NCBI GenBank assembly: GCA_900542045.1
Contig: UQMI01000003.1
Coordinates: forward strand, 1 to 64,000
Origin: an uncultured Blautia sp.
Lineage (GTDB): Bacteria; Bacillota; Clostridia; Lachnospirales; Lachnospiraceae
Direction: 5' to 3'
Length of the DNA: 64,000 bases
The notes beneath the pieces were generated by a model that worked only from the letters and a program-made list of their open reading frames with translations, had not been told where the DNA came from and did not search any database. This document shows positions 16,686-25,408 of this stretch, in pieces. How positions within the stretch are numbered: position 1 is the stretch's first letter; the number at the start of each line of letters is the position of its first letter. The position numbers and the translations under genes were made by a program.

Positions 16686-18641
16686 ATGGAACATAAAAAG
16701 TTTTATATCACAACGGCCATTGCCTATACATCTGGAAAACCACATATTGGAAATACCTACGAAGCAGTTTTGGCGGACGCCATTGCACGGTTCAAAAGAG
16801 CGCAGGGGTATGATGTGTTTTTCCAGACCGGAACAGATGAGCATGGCCAGAAGATCGAATTGAAGGCCCAGGAAGCCGGGGTAACACCAAAGGAGTTTGT
16901 AGATCAGGTATCCGGTGAAATCCGGTCTATCTGGGATCTGATGAACACTTCTTATGATAAGTTTATCCGTACAACCGATGAAGATCATGAGAAACAGGTA
17001 CAGAAGATCTTCCGCAGACTGTACGAACAGGGAGATATTTATAAAGGATACTACGAGGGACTGTACTGTACACCCTGCGAATCCTTTTTCACAGAATCAC
17101 AGCTGGTGGACGGAAAATGTCCGGACTGCGGACGTCCGGTGACGCCTGCAAGAGAAGAGGCATATTTCTTTAAGATGAGCAAATATGCAGACCGTCTGAT
17201 TGCGCATATTAATACCCATCCGGAGTTCATCCAGCCGGTTTCCCGTAAGAATGAGATGATGAACAATTTCCTGCTGCCGGGACTGCAGGATCTGTGTGTA
17301 TCCAGAACTTCTTTTAAATGGGGAATTCCTGTGGACTTTGACCCGGACCATGTGATCTATGTCTGGCTGGATGCGCTGACCAACTATATTACGGGTATCG
17401 GTTATGACTGCGACGGAAACAGCACAGAGCAGTTTGCAAAGAACTGGCCGGCTGATCTGCATCTGATCGGAAAGGATATTATCCGTTTCCATACCATTTA
17501 CTGGCCGATTTTCCTGATGGCGCTGGATCTGCCGCTGCCGAAACAGATCTTCGGTCATCCCTGGCTGCTCCAGGGCGATGGCAAGATGAGCAAATCCAAG
17601 GGAAATGTGCTTTATGCCGACGAGCTGGTGGATTTCTTTGGAGTAGACGCGGTTCGTTATTTTGTACTGCACGAGATGCCCTTTGAAAATGACGGCGTGA
17701 TCACCTGGGAGCTGATGGTAGAGCGTCTGAATTCGGAACTGGCCAACACCCTGGGAAATCTGGTGAACCGTACCATCTCCATGTCTAACAAATATTTTGG
17801 CGGCGAGGTAAGAAATGCCGGTGTGGCGGAGCCTGTTGATGAAGAGCTGAAAAGCTTCGTGCTGGGAGTGAAGGCTAAGGCAGAAGCCAAGATGGAAGAG
17901 CTTCGGGTGGCAGACGCCATGACGGAGATCTTCAACCTGTTTAAACGGTGCAATAAGTATATTGATGAAACTATGCCATGGGTACTGGCTAAGGATGAGG
18001 CCAAGAAGGACCGTCTGGCTACGGTGCTGTACAATCTGGTGGAAGGAATCTGTATTGGAGCAACCCTTCTGGAGCCATTTATGCCGGAGACCACAGACAG
18101 GATCCTGGCACAGCTCCATGCGCCGAAGCGTACATTTGAAGAGCTGGATGTGTTTGGACGCTATCCTTCCGGAGAAAAAGTAACAGAGAAGCCGGAAATC
18201 CTGTTTGCCCGTCTGGACCTGAAAGAAGTGCTGGAACGGGTAGAAGCACTGCATCCTCCTGTGGAAGAAGAGCCGGAGAATAAGGAAGAGCCGGGAATTG
18301 ACCTGGAACCCAAGGCAGAGATCACGTATGACGATTTTATGAAGATGCAGTTCCAGGTGGGAGAGGTTATTGCCTGTGAGGAAGTGAAAAAATCCAAAAA
18401 GCTTCTGTGCTCACAGGTGAAGATCGGCAGTCAGGTGCGTCAGATTGTTTCCGGGATCAAATCCCAGTATTCCGCAGAGGAAATGGTAGGGAAAAAAGTA
18501 ATGGTCCTGACCAATCTGAAGCCGGCAAAACTGGCGGGAATCCTTTCCGAAGGCATGATTCTGTGTGCAGAAGATGCGGAAGGCAATTTGTCTCTTGTGG
18601 TTCCGGAGAAAGAAATGCCGTCCGGAGCAGAGATCTGCTGA
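16686..18641 (+). CDS. metG: Methionine-tRNA ligase with C-terminal tRNA-binding domain
   Basis: Charges tRNA-Met with methionine. Class I signatures are present: HIGN (residues 21-24) and KMSKS near 300. The connective peptide carries the zinc-binding pairs CTPC and CPDC near 125-150. An anticodon-binding helical domain follows, and from about 545 to 651 there is a tRNA-binding OB-fold (DDFMKMQFQVGEVIACEEV) that dimerises the enzyme. At 651 residues it is the standard long Firmicute form. The gene has a long leader without T-box features. Confidence 0.97.
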   Translation: MEHKKFYITTAIAYTSGKPHIGNTYEAVLADAIARFKRAQGYDVFFQTGTDEHGQKIELKAQEAGVTPKEFVDQVSGEIRSIWDLMNTSYDKFIRTTDEDHEKQVQKIFRRLYEQGDIYKGYYEGLYCTPCESFFTESQLVDGKCPDCGRPVTPAREEAYFFKMSKYADRLIAHINTHPEFIQPVSRKNEMMNNFLLPGLQDLCVSRTSFKWGIPVDFDPDHVIYVWLDALTNYITGIGYDCDGNSTEQFAKNWPADLHLIGKDIIRFHTIYWPIFLMALDLPLPKQIFGHPWLLQGDGKMSKSKGNVLYADELVDFFGVDAVRYFVLHEMPFENDGVITWELMVERLNSELANTLGNLVNRTISMSNKYFGGEVRNAGVAEPVDEELKSFVLGVKAKAEAKMEELRVADAMTEIFNLFKRCNKYIDETMPWVLAKDEAKKDRLATVLYNLVEGICIGATLLEPFMPETTDRILAQLHAPKRTFEELDVFGRYPSGEKVTEKPEILFARLDLKEVLERVEALHPPVEEEPENKEEPGIDLEPKAEITYDDFMKMQFQVGEVIACEEVKKSKKLLCSQVKIGSQVRQIVSGIKSQYSAEEMVGKKVMVLTNLKPAKLAGILSEGMILCAEDAEGNLSLVVPEKEMPSGAEIC

Positions 18642-18698
18642 TCCAAACTGTAAGAAAAGAATGTACAGATAGAATGCATAAAATAAAGTTTCTCTCTT

Positions 18699-18727
18699 TT
18701 GATTTTTGTTGATTTATTTCGTATTAA
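18699..18727 (+). promoter_or_regulatory. Possible promoter of the Spo0A-like gene
   Basis: TTGATT at 18699-18704, 17-base spacer, TATTAA at 18722-18727. The sequence is very T-rich, so this is a moderate match. Confidence 0.45.
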
Positions 18728-18755
18728 TGAAAAAATAACAATGGGAGGAACAATT

Positions 18756-19097
18756 ATGATGACAATTTACAAAATGATCCAGGATCTGGGTATTTTTCAG
18801 ACACATCTGGGGTTTCGTTATTTATGCTACGGTCTGCAGCTGGCAGTTCAGGATGAAGATTATCTTCTTCTGCTGACCAAAGCGTTGTATCCTCAGATTG
18901 CCAGCCATTATCGGACGACTCCCACCTGCGTGGAGCACGATATCAGGAACGCGGTGCGCATGGCATGGCGAAGAAGGCAGATGCAGATTCGTCTGGAAGA
19001 ACTGGCAGGGTATCATTTTAGTAAGTGTCCATCCAATGGGGAGATTTTCAGCATTTTGGTCAGTTATCTTCAGCGTATCGACAATGAAAACAGATAA
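18756..19097 (+). CDS. Orphan Spo0A C-terminal (effector) domain protein
   Basis: A 113-residue DNA-binding protein corresponding to the Spo0A C-terminal domain alone. By eye, TKALYPQIASHYRTTPTCVE aligns with the Spo0A helix-turn-helix segment before the recognition helix, and HDIRNAVRMAW matches the recognition helix RAIRHAIEVAW. The C-terminal ..PSNGEIFSILVSYL matches the end of Spo0A. There is no receiver domain and so no phosphorylation site. The start is ATG 18756, seven bases after GGGAGG; the frame extends upstream to 18699 but there overlaps the promoter. It is a single gene between metG and the riboswitch-controlled ATPase. It could bind 0A-box-like sites constitutively or compete with Spo0A (inference). 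Confidence 0.82.
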   Translation: MMTIYKMIQDLGIFQTHLGFRYLCYGLQLAVQDEDYLLLLTKALYPQIASHYRTTPTCVEHDIRNAVRMAWRRRQMQIRLEELAGYHFSKCPSNGEIFSILVSYLQRIDNENR

Positions 19098-19123
19098 AAT
19101 GGAAATTTAATGAAAAGAAAGGC

Positions 19124-19152
19124 TTGACATGCCGGAGTTTGCTGTGTATCAT
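19124..19152 (+). promoter_or_regulatory. Promoter of the riboswitch-controlled P-type ATPase
   Basis: TTGACA at 19124-19129, 17-base spacer, TATCAT at 19147-19152. Transcription from about 19160 would include the whole riboswitch. Confidence 0.75.
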
Positions 19153-19159
19153 TTTCTCA

Positions 19160-19312
19160 ATGGTAAGTAAAAGGGAGTAGCTGACATAGAAATTATGTTT
19201 GCGGTATTGCCACACTCGATAAGCACAGTGTACCTGCATTGTGAGCTTTTCCGTGCCGTGATGAAACAGCGAGACTTTTGCTGCAGGTTTGCAGTAAAAG
19301 TCTCTTTTTTCT
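19160..19312 (+). ncRNA. yybP-ykoY-type (Mn2+) riboswitch with terminator
   Basis: The leader carries the two conserved parts of this class as I remember them: an AGGGAGTAGC loop at 19172-19181 and a GCGAGAC segment at 19269-19275. The second segment is shared with the left arm of a strong intrinsic terminator (GAGACTTTT at 19271-19279, complement at 19297-19305, then TTTTTT). Metal binding would hold the second loop and so prevent terminator formation, turning the gene on. The downstream gene is a P-type cation ATPase, a classic target of this riboswitch. The class is assigned from motifs and context; the full fold was not computed. Confidence 0.78.
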
Positions 19313-19489
19313 TCTCGGGGCAGCCGCGAGGCGTTTCCCCATGCGACTATGTCTTTTTTGGAGACTGACCCGGTGTTCAAAACGGCTGACAGACGGATGG
19401 ATAAGAAGATCCGCCGGAGATGAGGCGGCTGAGCGTTCAGAAGACGGAATGGGTGCAGGAAATATGGATTACAATTAAGGAGGATGTCT

Positions 19490-22135
19490 ATGCGGGAGTA
19501 TTTGACAGAGACCAGCGAAGTACTTCGGGAGCTTCAGACGGAAGGAACGGGACTGAGCAGCGGTGAGGCCCAAAAGAGGCTGGAGAAGTACGGCAAAAAT
19601 AAACTGAAGGAAGGAAAGAAAGCCACTCTGCTGCAGCGATTCCTGAAGGAACTGGCAAATCCCATGATCATCGTTCTGATCGCGGCTGCTGTTGTATCCG
19701 GTATTACGGCAGTGTATTCCGGGGAGTCATTTGCGGATGTGATTATTATCCTGGCGGTTGTGGTGATCAATGCAGTTCTGGGAGTATTTCAGGAAAGTAA
19801 GGCGGAGAAGGCTATTGAAGCCCTGCAGGAAATTGCTGCCGCCACATCGAAGGTTCTGCGGGATGGAGAGCTGGTGACGATGCGCAGCGAAGATCTGGTT
19901 CCTGGTGATGTGGTTGTTCTGGAAGCAGGCGATTCCGTTCCGGCAGACGCAAGAATTCTTGAATGTGCCAGTATGAAAGTGGAAGAGGCGGCTCTGACAG
20001 GCGAATCGGTTCCGGTTGAAAAGACCTGTGAGGTTCTGGATCTGGGAGAGGAGAAGGACATCCCGCTGGGTGACAGAAAAAATATGGTCTATATGGGCAG
20101 CACAGTTGTCTACGGACGTGGACAGGCTGTCATAACAGGGACGGGCATGGAAACGGAGATGGGCAAGATTGCCGATGTTCTGGCCAATGCGGAAGAGGAA
20201 GAAACACCTCTGCAGAGAAAGCTGGGACAGCTCAGTAAGATTTTAAGCGTGCTGGTACTGGGAATCTGCGTGGTGATCTTCGCGGTGGATCTGTTCCGTG
20301 TATATCCTGACATTTCAGGAGAGAGCGTACTGGAAACCTTTATGGTGGCAGTAAGTCTGGCAGTAGCAGCGATTCCGGAAGGTCTGGCAGCCGTGGTCAC
20401 GATCGTGCTTTCTATTGGTGTAACCAATATGTCCCGCAGGAATGCGGTGATCCGCCGTCTGACCGCAGTGGAAACGCTGGGATGTACCCAGGTTATCTGT
20501 TCGGATAAGACAGGTACTCTGACCCAGAATAAGATGACAGTAGTTAAGACAGCCGGTGATGACACTGACCTGCTGGCAAGAGCCATGGCTCTTTGCTGTG
20601 ACGCGCAGCTGGACTCCTCCAATCAGGCAGTGGGAGAGCCCACAGAGTGTGCTCTGGTGAATTTTGCATATAAAGAAGGCATGGATAAAAATCAGATGCA
20701 GAAGGCCAGCCCGAGGATCGGAGAAGCACCTTTTGATTCCATGCGTAAGATGATGAGTACGGTCCACAAGACCGAAAACGGAGAGATCATCCAGTATACC
20801 AAGGGTGCTCCGGATGAAGTGCTCAAATGCTGTACAAAAGCCTGGATTGGCGGCAAAGAAGTGTCAATGACAGACGAATTAAAAGAAAATATCCTCCGGG
20901 AAAATAAAGAGATGGCAGATCAGGCCCTCCGTGTATTGGGAGCAGCCTGCAGAAGATGGAGCGAAGCGCCTGCTTCCTATGATGCAGAATTCCTGGAGCA
21001 GGATCTGTGTTATATTGGTCTGACCGGTATGATCGATCCGGTCCGTCCGGAAGTGGTGGATGCCATTGAAGAATGCCGCAGTGCCGGAATCCGGCCGATC
21101 ATGATCACCGGTGACCACAAGGATACGGCAGCAGCCATTGCAAAGGAACTGCGTATTATTCAGAACAGTGATCAGGCTATTACCGGAAGTCAGTTAAATG
21201 AGATGTCTGATGAAGAACTGGATCAGAAAATCGAAAATTACAGTGTGTATGCCCGGGTACAGCCGGAACATAAAGTACGTATTGTAAAAGCATGGAAGAA
21301 GCGAGGAAAGATCACTGCCATGACCGGTGACGGCGTCAACGATGCGCCATCGATCAAAAGCGCGGATATCGGCGTCGGTATGGGAATCACCGGTACAGAC
21401 GTAACAAAAAATGTAGCGGATATGGTGCTGGCAGATGATAACTTTGCAACGATCGTTTCGGCAGTGGAAGAAGGCCGGAGGATTTATGACAATATCCGCA
21501 AGGCAGTACAGTTTTTGCTGGCATCTAATCTTTCGGAAGTGCTGGCAATCTTTGTAGCTACACTGCTGGGATTTACGATTCTGGAACCGGTACATCTGCT
21601 CTGGATCAATCTGATCACGGACTGCTTCCCGGCACTTGCGCTTGGTATGGAGGAAAGTGAGAAAGACATTATGAAGCGTCCGCCCAGAGATTCCAGGGAA
21701 GGTATTTTTGCCGGCGGACTGGGAACGGATGTGTTTGTCCAGGGAGTGATCGTAACGATCATAACATTATCTTCTTATTTTATTGGACATTATATGGAGT
21801 CTGGGAGATGGGAAGTGGTGAACAGCCCGGATGGAATGACTATGGCGTTCCTGACTTTGTCTATGATTGAAATCTGTCATTCCTTTAATATGCGTTCCAG
21901 AAGAAAATCTGTTTTTGCGATGAAGAACCACAACAAGTTCCTGTGGGGCGCAATGATCCTTTCCCTGGTACTGACGACTTTGGTGATCTATGTTCCGTTC
22001 CTGTCCAGAGCATTTGAATTCGAGCATATTTCTCTGGCAGAATATGGAATCGCTCTGCTTCTGGCAATACTGATCATTCCGATCGTGGAAGTTATCAAAG
22101 CTATTCAGAGAAGTATGGAAAAGAGAAAAAACTAA
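19490..22135 (+). CDS. P-type cation-transporting ATPase (Ca2+/Mn2+ type, PMCA/SERCA-like)
   Basis: Membrane pump of about 881 residues that exports a divalent cation using ATP. Domain order: N-terminal cation-ATPase domain, TM1-2, actuator domain with TGES, TM3-4 with the PEGL motif, phosphorylation site DKTGTLT, nucleotide domain with KGAPDE, hinge GDGVNDAPSIK, and TM5-10. Metal-site positions agree with SERCA site II: PEGL in TM4, SNLSEV in TM5 and NLITD in TM6. The Mn2+-type riboswitch in front suggests Mn2+ export under metal excess, though Ca2+ is equally compatible with the residues. ATG 19490 is chosen because AAGGAGG abuts the other in-frame ATG at 19484. Confidence 0.92.
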   Translation: MREYLTETSEVLRELQTEGTGLSSGEAQKRLEKYGKNKLKEGKKATLLQRFLKELANPMIIVLIAAAVVSGITAVYSGESFADVIIILAVVVINAVLGVFQESKAEKAIEALQEIAAATSKVLRDGELVTMRSEDLVPGDVVVLEAGDSVPADARILECASMKVEEAALTGESVPVEKTCEVLDLGEEKDIPLGDRKNMVYMGSTVVYGRGQAVITGTGMETEMGKIADVLANAEEEETPLQRKLGQLSKILSVLVLGICVVIFAVDLFRVYPDISGESVLETFMVAVSLAVAAIPEGLAAVVTIVLSIGVTNMSRRNAVIRRLTAVETLGCTQVICSDKTGTLTQNKMTVVKTAGDDTDLLARAMALCCDAQLDSSNQAVGEPTECALVNFAYKEGMDKNQMQKASPRIGEAPFDSMRKMMSTVHKTENGEIIQYTKGAPDEVLKCCTKAWIGGKEVSMTDELKENILRENKEMADQALRVLGAACRRWSEAPASYDAEFLEQDLCYIGLTGMIDPVRPEVVDAIEECRSAGIRPIMITGDHKDTAAAIAKELRIIQNSDQAITGSQLNEMSDEELDQKIENYSVYARVQPEHKVRIVKAWKKRGKITAMTGDGVNDAPSIKSADIGVGMGITGTDVTKNVADMVLADDNFATIVSAVEEGRRIYDNIRKAVQFLLASNLSEVLAIFVATLLGFTILEPVHLLWINLITDCFPALALGMEESEKDIMKRPPRDSREGIFAGGLGTDVFVQGVIVTIITLSSYFIGHYMESGRWEVVNSPDGMTMAFLTLSMIEICHSFNMRSRRKSVFAMKNHNKFLWGAMILSLVLTTLVIYVPFLSRAFEFEHISLAEYGIALLLAILIIPIVEVIKAIQRSMEKRKN

Positions 22136-22154
22136 AACAACACAGTTTTGCTGG

Positions 22155-22190
22155 ATGCCGCCAGTGTGCATAGGTACACTGGCGGCATTT
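22155..22190 (+). terminator. Terminator after the P-type ATPase gene
   Basis: A 13-bp stem ATGCCGCCAGTGT (22155-22167) / ACACTGGCGGCAT (22176-22188) followed by TT and an A/T-rich tail; the T-run is weak. Confidence 0.65.
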
Positions 22191-22196
22191 ATGCGG

Positions 22197-22225
22197 TTGT
22201 CCATCTGGAGCAGTACTGCTATAAT
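22197..22225 (+). promoter_or_regulatory. Promoter of the GNAT gene
   Basis: TTGTCC at 22197-22202, 17-base spacer, TATAAT at 22220-22225 with TGC before it (extended -10). Confidence 0.75.
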
Positions 22226-22275
22226 AGCAGAAGATGAAAAAAGCAGAAACACTGGCAGGACTAGGAGGATACAGG

Positions 22276-22767
22276 ATGAAAATTACAGTGAGGGTATATG
22301 AGACAGGCGATCTGCCGGAGATGACAGAAATATGGAATGAAGTGGTGGAGGAAGGAATCGCATTTCCCCAGGAGGAGCTCCTGAACTCTGAAACAGGTGC
22401 AGAATTCTTTGCTGCCCAGACATACAATGGAGTGGCAGTGGAAGAGGATACAGGGAAGATCGTGGGTCTCTATATCCTTCATCCCAACAATGTGGGCCGG
22501 TGCGGACATATTGCGAATGCCAGCTACGCCGTACGCAGGGAGTACCGGGGGCAGCACATCGGAGAAAAGCTGGTGCTGGACTGCCTGGAACAGGGGAAAA
22601 AATATGGATTTCGCGTGATGCAGTTTAATGCGGTGGTGGCCACCAATCTGTCAGCCAGACATCTGTATGAGAGACTGGGGTTTGTGCAGCTGGGAACGAT
22701 CCCCGGAGGTTTTCGGATGAAGGACGGCCATTATGAAGATATCTGTCCGTACTATCACGAACTGTAG
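22276..22767 (+). CDS. GNAT family N-acetyltransferase
   Basis: A 163-residue acetyl-CoA-dependent acetyltransferase of unknown substrate. It has a GNAT core: a first strand and helix (ITVRVYETGDLPEMTEIW), a central strand before the acetyl-CoA pyrophosphate-binding loop, in which EYRGQHIGEKLV corresponds to the R/Q-x-x-G-x-G/A motif, and an ATNLSARHLYERLGF segment typical of motif B. ATG 22276 is used because AGGAGG lies seven bases upstream; the in-frame ATG at 22234 falls almost on the transcription start. It may share a transcript with the TatD gene downstream. Confidence 0.85.
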   Translation: MKITVRVYETGDLPEMTEIWNEVVEEGIAFPQEELLNSETGAEFFAAQTYNGVAVEEDTGKIVGLYILHPNNVGRCGHIANASYAVRREYRGQHIGEKLVLDCLEQGKKYGFRVMQFNAVVATNLSARHLYERLGFVQLGTIPGGFRMKDGHYEDICPYYHEL

Positions 22768-22880
22768 AGACACCGGAGGAAGCAGCGGACCCAACAGGCG
22801 TGTCTGACAGAAAAGGACAGAAGAGAAGCTGCGGCAGGAAAAAGCGTATACAGACAGCAGATGGAACAGGAGGAAGAGAG

Positions 22881-23657
22881 ATGATATTTGAGACCCATGC
22901 CCATTATGACGATGCGGCGTTTGATGAGGATCGGCAGGAGATCCTGGAAGGAATGGAGGCCCATGGTGTTGAGACGGTTATCAACGTATGTGCAGAGGTG
23001 GAAAGCCTGGAACGTACAGAGGCGCTGATGGAACGATACCCCCATGTTTATGGCGCTGTTGGGATTCATCCGGATGATGCCGGCAGGATGAATGAACAGG
23101 TACTGGCAAAAATACGAAAGCTCTGCGCCCATGAGAAAACAGTGGCAGTGGGAGAGATCGGGCTGGATTATTACTGGGATAAGGAAAATCATTCTGTGCA
23201 GAAGGAATGGTTCTGCCGGCAGATGGAAGTGGCCCGGGAAGAAAAACTGCCGTTTATCATACACAGCCGGGATGCGGCCAAAGATACACTGGATCTCATG
23301 AAGGAACTGCGGGCCGGCGAAATGTCCGGAGGAGTGATCCACTGCTTTTCCTACAGCAGGGAACTGGCACGGGAGTATCTGAATATGGGCCTGTACATTG
23401 GAATTGGCGGAGTGGTTACTTTTAAGAACGGGAAAAAGCTGAAAGAAGTGACGGAGTATACACCTCTGGATCGGATACTCCTGGAAACGGACAGCCCCTA
23501 TCTGGCTCCGGTTCCCAACCGGGGAAAGAGAAATACTTCCTGGAACCTGCCTTACGTTGCAGAGGAAATTGCACGGATCAAAGGGATTTCCACGGAAGAA
23601 GTCATAAAGGTTACCAGAGAAAATGCCAGGAAGCTGTTTTATAAAGTAAAAGAATAG
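22881..23657 (+). CDS. TatD family metal-dependent deoxyribonuclease
   Basis: A 258-residue amidohydrolase-fold nuclease; TatD proteins act as 3'-5' DNA exonucleases or DNA quality-control enzymes. Metal ligands are visible: ETHAHYDD at the N-terminus (HxH), the central VGEIGLDYYW with Glu and Asp, PFIIHSRDA, GVIHCFSYS and LLETDSPYL. The start at ATG 22881 follows GGAGGAAGAG; a GTG at 22800 would add 27 basic residues foreign to the family. It ends at a bidirectional terminator shared with the convergent capA-like gene. Confidence 0.92.
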   Translation: MIFETHAHYDDAAFDEDRQEILEGMEAHGVETVINVCAEVESLERTEALMERYPHVYGAVGIHPDDAGRMNEQVLAKIRKLCAHEKTVAVGEIGLDYYWDKENHSVQKEWFCRQMEVAREEKLPFIIHSRDAAKDTLDLMKELRAGEMSGGVIHCFSYSRELAREYLNMGLYIGIGGVVTFKNGKKLKEVTEYTPLDRILLETDSPYLAPVPNRGKRNTSWNLPYVAEEIARIKGISTEEVIKVTRENARKLFYKVKE

Positions 23658-23665
23658 AGGATAAT

Positions 23666-23708
23666 AAAAAAGGAAAGCGGAACGGTCTGTTCGGGCTTTC
23701 CTTTTTTT
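23666..23708. terminator. Bidirectional terminator between tatD and the CapA-family gene
   Basis: GGAAAGC / GCTTTCC stem with inner GAAC / GTTC pairs (23672-23701), flanked by AAAAAA on the left and TTTTTTT on the right, so it can end both convergent transcripts. The same 30-nt element occurs in the opposite orientation at 54589-54618. Confidence 0.88.
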
Positions 23709-23725
23709 GAGAGTCGTATGAGATG

Positions 23726-25165
23726 TCAGTATTCGGTACTGCTGTCTGTTTCGATACTGCTGTCTGTTTCGGTACTGCTGTCCGTTTCGGAACTGCTGTC
23801 TGTTTCGGAACTGTCGCCAGTGTCTGAACTATCGGAACTGGAAGTATCCGTGGAGCCGTCGGAGGAAGAATCACCGGAAGTATCGGCGGAATCTCCCGTG
23901 TCTCCAGTGGACAGGACTGTGCTGCCGGTGCGTTCACTGAACTGAGTCTGAAGACTGCTTACCGTAAACTCTTCGTCTGACAGACCGTGTATACTGTGAC
24001 TGGAAGCCAGATCTTCGGTGTAATCGGACAGCATATAAACGGCGTAAACATTTTCATCGTAATTGTAATGCATGACCATGGGTTCCAGGGAGCTGGAAGT
24101 CACACGGATCGTAGCCGGCTGTGTGGTGTCCTGGGGAACCGTTTTTTCGATGGTGAATTTTGCCATGCCTTCCAGCAGTCTGGGAACCATATTCTGTGTG
24201 GAAACAAAATTTCCGAGAGAATAATATACCAGCATGGAGTTGCCGGAGGCATCGGTAATGGTTTCATAAGGCTGCACTACTCTTGGATTCATTCCAATGG
24301 TAACCAGAACGCCCTGGGAAAGAAGGAAATTTGCCCATTCCTGCTGTTCTGTACCCACTTCTTCGTCTTCTTCGTTGCCCCAGTTGGCGATCACGATCAC
24401 ACAGTCGCTGGAGGACTTGGCGGTGGAAATATCGGCAGCCACTGCGCTCTGGTCCAGCTGGTCGATCATATACGATTCTTCATCGCTCAGATTGCCGGTA
24501 TAGGTAGAGGAAGTGTAGTTCAACAGTGCGATCTGTATCTGGTTCACCTCAATGATGGTGATATTGCCTGCGTCTGTCTCGGAATCATGGATACCCAGGA
24601 CCTGAATATCCGGATGGGATGTGTTCCAGTAATTAAGAGTCTCCGTAAGCATGGAGGAACCGAAATCATCCATATGGTTTGTTGCGCTGGCAATTCCATC
24701 AAAACCGGCGTTTACCAGTGCGTCACCCACAGCAGTAGGGGAGGCAAACGTATCTTCTCCGATGTAAGAACTGCTGTCTTCCGTAAAAACGGTTTCCTGG
24801 TTCACAATAGCAAAATCCGCCGAAGAAATTTCCTGGGAAATCTGTGCGTATATACTGTCGTAGCTGTATGTACCTGCTTCTTCATTGTAACCGGAACTGA
24901 TCAATGCGTCACTGAAGCGATTGTCTCCCACTGCAACGAAAGAGGCTGTGTATACATCCGGTTCTGCGGCGGCAAGAGCCTGCTGTTCCTCTTCCAGCTT
25001 CTGCTGCTCTGCCTGCTCCTGCCGGGGCTGCTGGATAAGAATCTGGTCCATCTGAGTCAGAAAAATACAAAGGATTACCAGCGTCACAACAGAGACGATG
25101 AGACTGATGCGGGATTTGTACTTTTCTGTGAAATTTAAAGGGGTATTCTGATTCGGTCGTTTCAT
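23726..25165 (-). CDS. CapA family (PGA_cap) metallophosphatase-like membrane protein
   Basis: A 479-residue protein anchored by one N-terminal transmembrane segment (about 18-38) with the rest outside. The central domain resembles the CapA/poly-gamma-glutamate capsule family, a calcineurin-like fold: SFVAVGDNRF, ADFAIVNQETVF, DGIASATNHMDDFG, VIANWGNEEDE and GVLVTIGMNPRVVQPYE correspond to its conserved blocks. In many relatives these blocks read GD, NxE, NNH, HWG and GxHPH, so two His positions are altered here. The last 70 residues are Ser/Asp/Thr/Glu repeats encoded by 18-bp tandem units. No capB or capC gene is near, so the role in wall or capsule biology is uncertain. Confidence 0.82.
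   Translation of the reverse strand: MKRPNQNTPLNFTEKYKSRISLIVSVVTLVILCIFLTQMDQILIQQPRQEQAEQQKLEEEQQALAAAEPDVYTASFVAVGDNRFSDALISSGYNEEAGTYSYDSIYAQISQEISSADFAIVNQETVFTEDSSSYIGEDTFASPTAVGDALVNAGFDGIASATNHMDDFGSSMLTETLNYWNTSHPDIQVLGIHDSETDAGNITIIEVNQIQIALLNYTSSTYTGNLSDEESYMIDQLDQSAVAADISTAKSSSDCVIVIANWGNEEDEEVGTEQQEWANFLLSQGVLVTIGMNPRVVQPYETITDASGNSMLVYYSLGNFVSTQNMVPRLLEGMAKFTIEKTVPQDTTQPATIRVTSSSLEPMVMHYNYDENVYAVYMLSDYTEDLASSHSIHGLSDEEFTVSSLQTQFSERTGSTVLSTGDTGDSADTSGDSSSDGSTDTSSSDSSDTGDSSETDSSSETDSSTETDSSIETDSSTEY
23731..23820. repeat. Tandem repeat of an 18-bp unit in the CapA-family gene tail
   Basis: Five head-to-tail units starting at 23731, 23749, 23767, 23785 and 23803. The unit is TTTCGGTACTGCTGTCTG with few changes; the last is diverged. 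On the minus strand each unit encodes six residues of a Thr-Glu-Thr-Asp-Ser-Ser type. Copy-number change would keep the frame. Confidence 0.85.
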
Positions 25166-25223
25166 ATTTTTTTATTCCTCATAGTATAAAAATTCACAGT
25201 TTTGAAACAATTAGTTAAGCTTA

Positions 25224-25252
25224 ATTATAACAAACCTGAACAGTCTTTACAA
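25224..25252 (-). promoter_or_regulatory. Promoter of the CapA-family gene
   Basis: Minus strand: TTGTAA (25252-25247), 17-base spacer, TATAAT (25229-25224) with TGT before it (extended -10). Confidence 0.72.
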
Positions 25253-25285
25253 GGAATAAGGTCCGGAATTCTTTTACAAAAAATA

Positions 25286-25315
25286 CTTTGAATTCCAAAA
25301 TAAATGGTGTATAAT
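25286..25315 (+). promoter_or_regulatory. Promoter and probable operator of the MarR/FabT-like gene
   Basis: TTGAAT at 25288-25293, 16-base spacer, TATAAT at 25310-25315. Overlapping the -35 is TTTGAATTCCAAA (25287-25299), a near-palindrome with one mismatch. It resembles FabT sites of the TTTGA..TCAAA type, suggesting autoregulation. Confidence 0.62.
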
Positions 25316-25408
25316 AAAGCTGATACAAGTATCGTCGGCATTTGCAGTCTGTACGGCTGTGTCTGGCGGCGGATATCGGTGATATTCAAAACAGAAAAGA
25401 GAGAATCG

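Noticed and set aside
19278..19478. A 66-codon ORF between the riboswitch and the P-type ATPase
   Set aside because: It begins inside the terminator hairpin, lacks a ribosome site and has no family pattern.
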